Of a stretch of DNA of 16,818 nt, positions 14,066 through 16,818 are shown in pieces (within the stretch, counting starts at the first letter, position 1; every line of letters starts with the position of its first letter). The notes under the pieces were generated by a model. It did no database searches. It saw only the letters and a program-made list of their open reading frames with translations, and was not told the origin of the DNA. The translations under genes and the position numbers were made by a program. Source of the stretch: an uncultured Eubacteriales bacterium (GTDB lineage Bacteria > Bacillota > Clostridia > Oscillospirales > Oscillospiraceae); contig USCO01000034.1 of the NCBI GenBank assembly GCA_900553135.1, positions 1 to 16,818 on the forward strand, read 5' to 3'.

Positions 14066-14091
14066 GCAATGTAACATAACTGTAACATTGC
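14066..14091 (-). promoter_or_regulatory. Palindrome upstream of the SLH-protein promoter (candidate regulator site)
   Basis: GCAATGT (14066-14072) and ACATTGC (14085-14091) are exact inverses 12 bases apart, and GTAACAT is directly repeated 11 bases apart (14071-14077, 14082-14088). The site is 11 bases upstream of the -35, a usual activator position. Confidence 0.5.
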
Positions 14092-14191
14092 AATTTTCCC
14101 GGAAAAGCTGTGGATTTCTCTGTGGAAAACTCAAAAATGTTTGGATTTTTCTTCCCCCCGCTCTCCCGGAGGGCCGCCGTCCCCTCTTATG

Positions 14192-15250
14192 TTACAAAGC
14201 CAGGCCTTTGTTCATGGCGGCGGCGAAGGCGTCCAGCCGCTCCTCCATGCCGGGCAGGGCCATGGCCTCGCCGGGGTCGTTGGCGGTGGCCATGAGGGCA
14301 AAGCGGGGGGGCAGGTAGAAGGATTTATTCATGTTCATGGCGGAAATCACCTGCCGGGCCACGGTGTCACAGCCCGAGTAGCCCGACACCACCAGGGCAA
14401 AGACCGCCTTGTCATAAAACCGGGTCTGGCGGAACAGGGCGGTGAGGCGGTTGATGCAGGCGGTGAGGTTGGCCGAGAGGGCGTCGTTATAGTTGGGGCA
14501 CAGGAGCATGACGGCGTCGGCCCGGCGCACGGCGGGGTAGACCTCCTCCTGCATGACGCCGCCGTAGAAGCAGCCGCCCCGCTCGCCGAAGTGGAGGCAC
14601 ATGGTGTAGGGACACCCGGCGCAGTCGGAGAGGGTGCCGTTGCGCAGGCCGATCTCGGTGACCTCCCACTGGTCCCCCAGGCGCTGGCGCAGGGCGCTCC
14701 ACAGGGCCATGGTGTTGGAGGTGTGGTGGCTGGAGGCGTGGAGAACCAGCAGGTTGGGCCGCACATGGCGGGGCAGTTCAAAGGTCTCCACCCGGGCGGC
14801 CAGCTCCTTCACCGCCGCCACATAGGCCATGGCCAGGTCCACCCCCAGGTTTTTGACCTGGATGCGGAAGTTGGCCAGGGAGCCGGTGGCCTCCACCAGG
14901 GGCCGCCCCACCAGGGCGCAGCCCGCCCCGTTCATGGCCAGGGCGGCCTGGGCGGCGGTGGACTTGGTGTAGAGCTCCCCGGGGCCGTCCACAATGAGGC
15001 CGCCGGTGCAGCCCTTCAGCAAGTCAGGCTCCCGCCGCAGCCGGGAGAGCATGCGCTGATACTCAAAATTCAGCCCGGCCTCGTCCAGAGGCAGAGCCAG
15101 CAGCAGACGGCTGTCCTCCAGGTGCTCCAGCTCCTCCGCCCGGTGCAGCATCCGGCAGCGCTGGCCCGCCAGGGCCGTCCCCAGCACCCGGTCCAGCCGG
15201 GCCTGGGCGGCGGGCTCCTCCAGGGAGGGATATAAAATGGTCAGAGACAT
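14192..15250 (-). CDS. Two-domain flavodoxin-fold oxidoreductase with Cys cluster
   Basis: A 352-residue protein I recognise only in part. The C-terminal half (about 163-350) looks like an NADPH-dependent FMN reductase or iron-sulfur flavoprotein: a first strand NLLVLHASSHHTSNT with a phosphate-binding-type loop, then LRNGTLSDCAGCPYTMC, and a second flavin-side loop LCPNYNDALSANL. Cysteines 210, 213, 218 and 227 form CX2CX4CX8C, which could hold a 4Fe-4S cluster as in Isf proteins; the spacing differs from the classic one. The N-terminal half (1-160) has no domain I can name, but contains TGGLIVDGPGELYTKS and GRPLVEATGSLANF, which look conserved. The start at 15250 has only a weak ribosome site (GGAAGTG). 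It follows the LDH-like gene by 19 bases, so the two are probably one operon. I see no convincing terminator after it. Confidence 0.75.
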   Translation of the reverse strand: MSLTILYPSLEEPAAQARLDRVLGTALAGQRCRMLHRAEELEHLEDSRLLLALPLDEAGLNFEYQRMLSRLRREPDLLKGCTGGLIVDGPGELYTKSTAAQAALAMNGAGCALVGRPLVEATGSLANFRIQVKNLGVDLAMAYVAAVKELAARVETFELPRHVRPNLLVLHASSHHTSNTMALWSALRQRLGDQWEVTEIGLRNGTLSDCAGCPYTMCLHFGERGGCFYGGVMQEEVYPAVRRADAVMLLCPNYNDALSANLTACINRLTALFRQTRFYDKAVFALVVSGYSGCDTVARQVISAMNMNKSFYLPPRFALMATANDPGEAMALPGMEERLDAFAAAMNKGLAL

Positions 15251-15269
15251 GACGCTTCACTTCCCAAAG

Positions 15270-16508
15270 TTATAAAATCTCCTTCAAATGCTCCGCCGCT
15301 TCCCGGATGTGCCCAAAGAGGGCGTCGGGGATGTGGGGCAGCAGCTCGGTCTCCACGCCCGCGGGGGTGTACCGGTTCTTGCAGCCCATATAGACCCCGT
15401 CCAGGAACACGGAGCCGCAGTGCCACTCTCCCCGCAGGGTGAGGAGGATGGACAGGGCGCCGGAGGAGAGGGCGGGGGCCACGTAGGGCTTGAAGCCGAT
15501 CTCCCGCATGACCAGGTTGGCGGTGACCGTCTTGTGGGTGAGCTCCTGGGAGATCTCCTCATTATAATGTTCAATGGAATTGGCGATGAACAGGCCGGTG
15601 CCGTGGGGGCCGAAGGAACGGCCCTCCTTTAAAAAGGAAGCCAGGCGGGGGTCCTTCTTGGCAAAGTAGGCCGCCCGGGCGTTCATGACGCCCAGACCGA
15701 AGCCCTGGACCTGCTCGGGGCGCAGGCCCTTGCCGTCCCAATTTCCATCCTCGTCCTTGTTGCTCTCCAGATAGGCGGTCTTGGCCAGGGGGTCCACGGG
15801 GTCGGAGACGGCGCACCACAGGCCCTGGAAGTTGGCCTTCCGGGCCATGCGGGCGTAGGTTTTCACAATGGCGGCGTTGTTTTCAAACTGGGCCATGCGC
15901 ACGTCCTTCACCTGAGAGCCCACGGGCGGAATGCCCTTGCTGGCCACAAAGACGAACACGTCGCAGTCAAAGAGGTTTTCCGGCTTGACCACCTCCACGT
16001 CGGGGAAGGCGTCGTAGTCCCAGGGCAGGTTGATCTGGCCCATTTCAAACTCCCAGCGGGCGGTGATTTGGTCGGAAAGGTCGCAGATGCCGATTTTGGA
16101 GATCACATCTCCGCCCAGCAGCTTGAGCCCGGTGAGGAGGGTGGAACCCACGTCGCCGATGGCCAGAATGTTCACCCGCTTCTTGCCCGTGTTGGGGGCG
16201 GCGGAGAGAAGGCTCTCCCAGCCCACGCGCCCGGTATTTACCGCGGTGAGCTGGCCCGCCTCCAGGGCGGTGGCCAGGGTGTCGTCCAGCTCCATCTGGG
16301 GCAGACGGCTCTCGTCCAGCACCTCCAGGCCGTGTGGGACCTTCAGCTGTCCGGGGGCGGTGACCTTAAAGGAGCCCCGGCCCAGGACAGGGTCGCCCTC
16401 CACCAGGTAGTATACCCGACAGCCCTGACGGGGCTCCACCGGAGAAAAGGGCAGGTCGGGACGATGAGAGGCCAGTAAATTTCCATCCTTTTCGTAATAG
16501 TAGAACAT
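15270..16508 (-). CDS. Lactate/malate dehydrogenase-like protein with N-terminal extension
   Basis: A 412-residue protein whose C-terminal 300 residues fit the LDH/MDH fold. A Rossmann motif ILAIGDVGSTLLTGLKLLGG (114-133) is followed by IGICD with Asp143 for NAD ribose. SDPVDPLAKTAYL (235-247) corresponds to the NPVD motif, and GPHGTG (300-305) to the GEHG motif, keeping the catalytic His302. VMNARAAYF (274-282) sits where LDSARFR is usual, so the catalytic Asp appears to be Asn or shifted. The first 110 residues are an extra domain absent from ordinary LDH or MDH. The ATG at 16508 was chosen for its AGGAG seven bases upstream; an open extension of 13 codons lacks a ribosome site. The substrate is unknown; linkage to the flavoprotein gene suggests a joint redox role. 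Confidence 0.75.
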   Translation of the reverse strand: MFYYYEKDGNLLASHRPDLPFSPVEPRQGCRVYYLVEGDPVLGRGSFKVTAPGQLKVPHGLEVLDESRLPQMELDDTLATALEAGQLTAVNTGRVGWESLLSAAPNTGKKRVNILAIGDVGSTLLTGLKLLGGDVISKIGICDLSDQITARWEFEMGQINLPWDYDAFPDVEVVKPENLFDCDVFVFVASKGIPPVGSQVKDVRMAQFENNAAIVKTYARMARKANFQGLWCAVSDPVDPLAKTAYLESNKDEDGNWDGKGLRPEQVQGFGLGVMNARAAYFAKKDPRLASFLKEGRSFGPHGTGLFIANSIEHYNEEISQELTHKTVTANLVMREIGFKPYVAPALSSGALSILLTLRGEWHCGSVFLDGVYMGCKNRYTPAGVETELLPHIPDALFGHIREAAEHLKEIL

Positions 16509-16818
16509 AATATTACTCCTAGTTGTTATTTTTGAGGGGCGCGGCACGCTTTCTTGAAAGAAAGCTTAGCAAAGAACTTCCCGCAAAACTCCGTTTTGCT
16601 TCTTTTTGCTGCGGGAACATTCTATAAACGAGGATTCCGCCGCAGCGGCGGCGGGTTCCTTTGCCCACGGCGGCAAAGGAACCAAAACGCCGTTTCGGGA
16701 AGGGCCCCTTCGGAAAGCACTTCCTTCCGGCGGGCAAAACCTGAGTGGCTTCCGCCCCTCCTTCCGGGCCACTGGGCCCTGGCGTAACGGAAATTCAGGT
16801 GCGAAACTCCCACTGGGG
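16509..16818. repeat. Intergenic repeat region of stacked inverted repeats (copy 2 of the dispersed repeat)
   Basis: No gene is apparent in these 310 bases. They hold a series of inverted repeats: GCTTTCTT-GA-AAGAAAGC (16548-16565), GCAAAAC/GTTTTGC within TTCCCGC/GCGGGAA, GGTTCCTTTGCC with its inverse (16654-16665 and 16672-16683), GAAGGG-C-CCCTTC near 16700, and AGTGGC/GCCACT (16744-16749 with 16768-16773). TTCTTGAAAGAAA then AAAGAACTTCC match the repeat next to 6.2 kb. None of the stems has a clear terminator tail for a gene in the window. The region continues to the window edge. It looks like a non-autonomous, MITE- or REP-like intergenic element family, but I cannot define its ends. Confidence 0.5.

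Noticed and set aside
14109..14129. TGTGGATTT and TGTGGAAAA, two DnaA-box-like nonamers 12 bases apart
   Set aside because: They carry two and one mismatches to TGTGGATAA, there are only two of them, and there is no replication gene nearby. An origin is not supported.
14095..14191. Search for a terminator after the flavoprotein gene
   Set aside because: Only short G+C-rich palindromes such as CTCCCGGAG were found, with no U-tract on the minus strand, so no terminator is called. The stretch otherwise shows nothing clear.
16509..16818. Possible tRNA or small protein gene in the right-hand intergenic region
   Set aside because: The stems do not arrange as a cloverleaf and there is no CCA-type acceptor end. 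The short open frames there are low-complexity and lack ribosome sites.

Overview
The window looks like a stretch of chromosome from a high-G+C, low-redundancy Gram-positive gut anaerobe, most likely a clostridial Oscillospiraceae relative of Flavonifractor, Lawsonibacter or Intestinimonas. This placement is inferred from the gene families (SatABC-type sialic acid transporter, DUF624 protein, Firmicutes-type LexA with a GAAC-N4-GTTY box, SLH-domain surface protein), strong AGGAGG ribosome sites and sigma-A promoters. No rRNA or other phylogenetic marker is present. Nearly everything is on the minus strand; only lexA reads on the plus strand.

Region 1 (1-5948, minus strand) is a sialic acid uptake and catabolism cluster. 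In transcription order it holds a DUF624/YesL membrane protein, a solute-binding lipoprotein (SatA), two CUT1 permeases (SatB, SatC), N-acetylneuraminate lyase (NanA), and the start of an MsmK/UgpC-type ATPase that runs off the window. The binding protein and lyase resemble the pneumococcal SatA and NanA, as recalled, so sialic acid is the favoured substrate. A strong promoter precedes satA, with AT-rich repeats upstream and an inverted repeat at the predicted transcript start. Terminator-like hairpins separate satA from satB, and a structured 200-base spacer separates nanA from the ATPase gene. NanE and NanK are not in the window.

Region 2 (5949-10723, minus strand) is a MarR regulator followed by a coupled pair of half-transporters forming a heterodimeric ABC exporter. 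One subunit has a degenerate catalytic site. The other has canonical catalytic residues and an unusual insertion of about 130 residues between its membrane and nucleotide-binding domains. A terminator and a dispersed intergenic repeat follow.

Region 3 (10724-11603) is lexA on the plus strand, transcribed divergently from marR, with a LexA box overlapping its -35. Its terminator faces the terminator of the next gene.

Region 4 (11604-14091, minus strand) is a 767-residue secreted SLH-domain protein with a strong ribosome site, a structured leader and a palindrome upstream of its promoter.

Region 5 (14192-16818, minus strand) is a two-gene oxidoreductase cassette: an LDH/MDH-like protein with an N-terminal extension, then a two-domain flavodoxin-fold protein with a four-cysteine motif. 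I do not know the substrate of either. Upstream is about 300 bases of stacked inverted repeats that share a core with the repeat near 6.2 kb. The most novel-looking items are this cassette, the exporter insertion, the repeat family, and the competing RNA stems in the sat/nan operon. I saw no CRISPR array, tRNA, rRNA, insertion sequence or phage gene.
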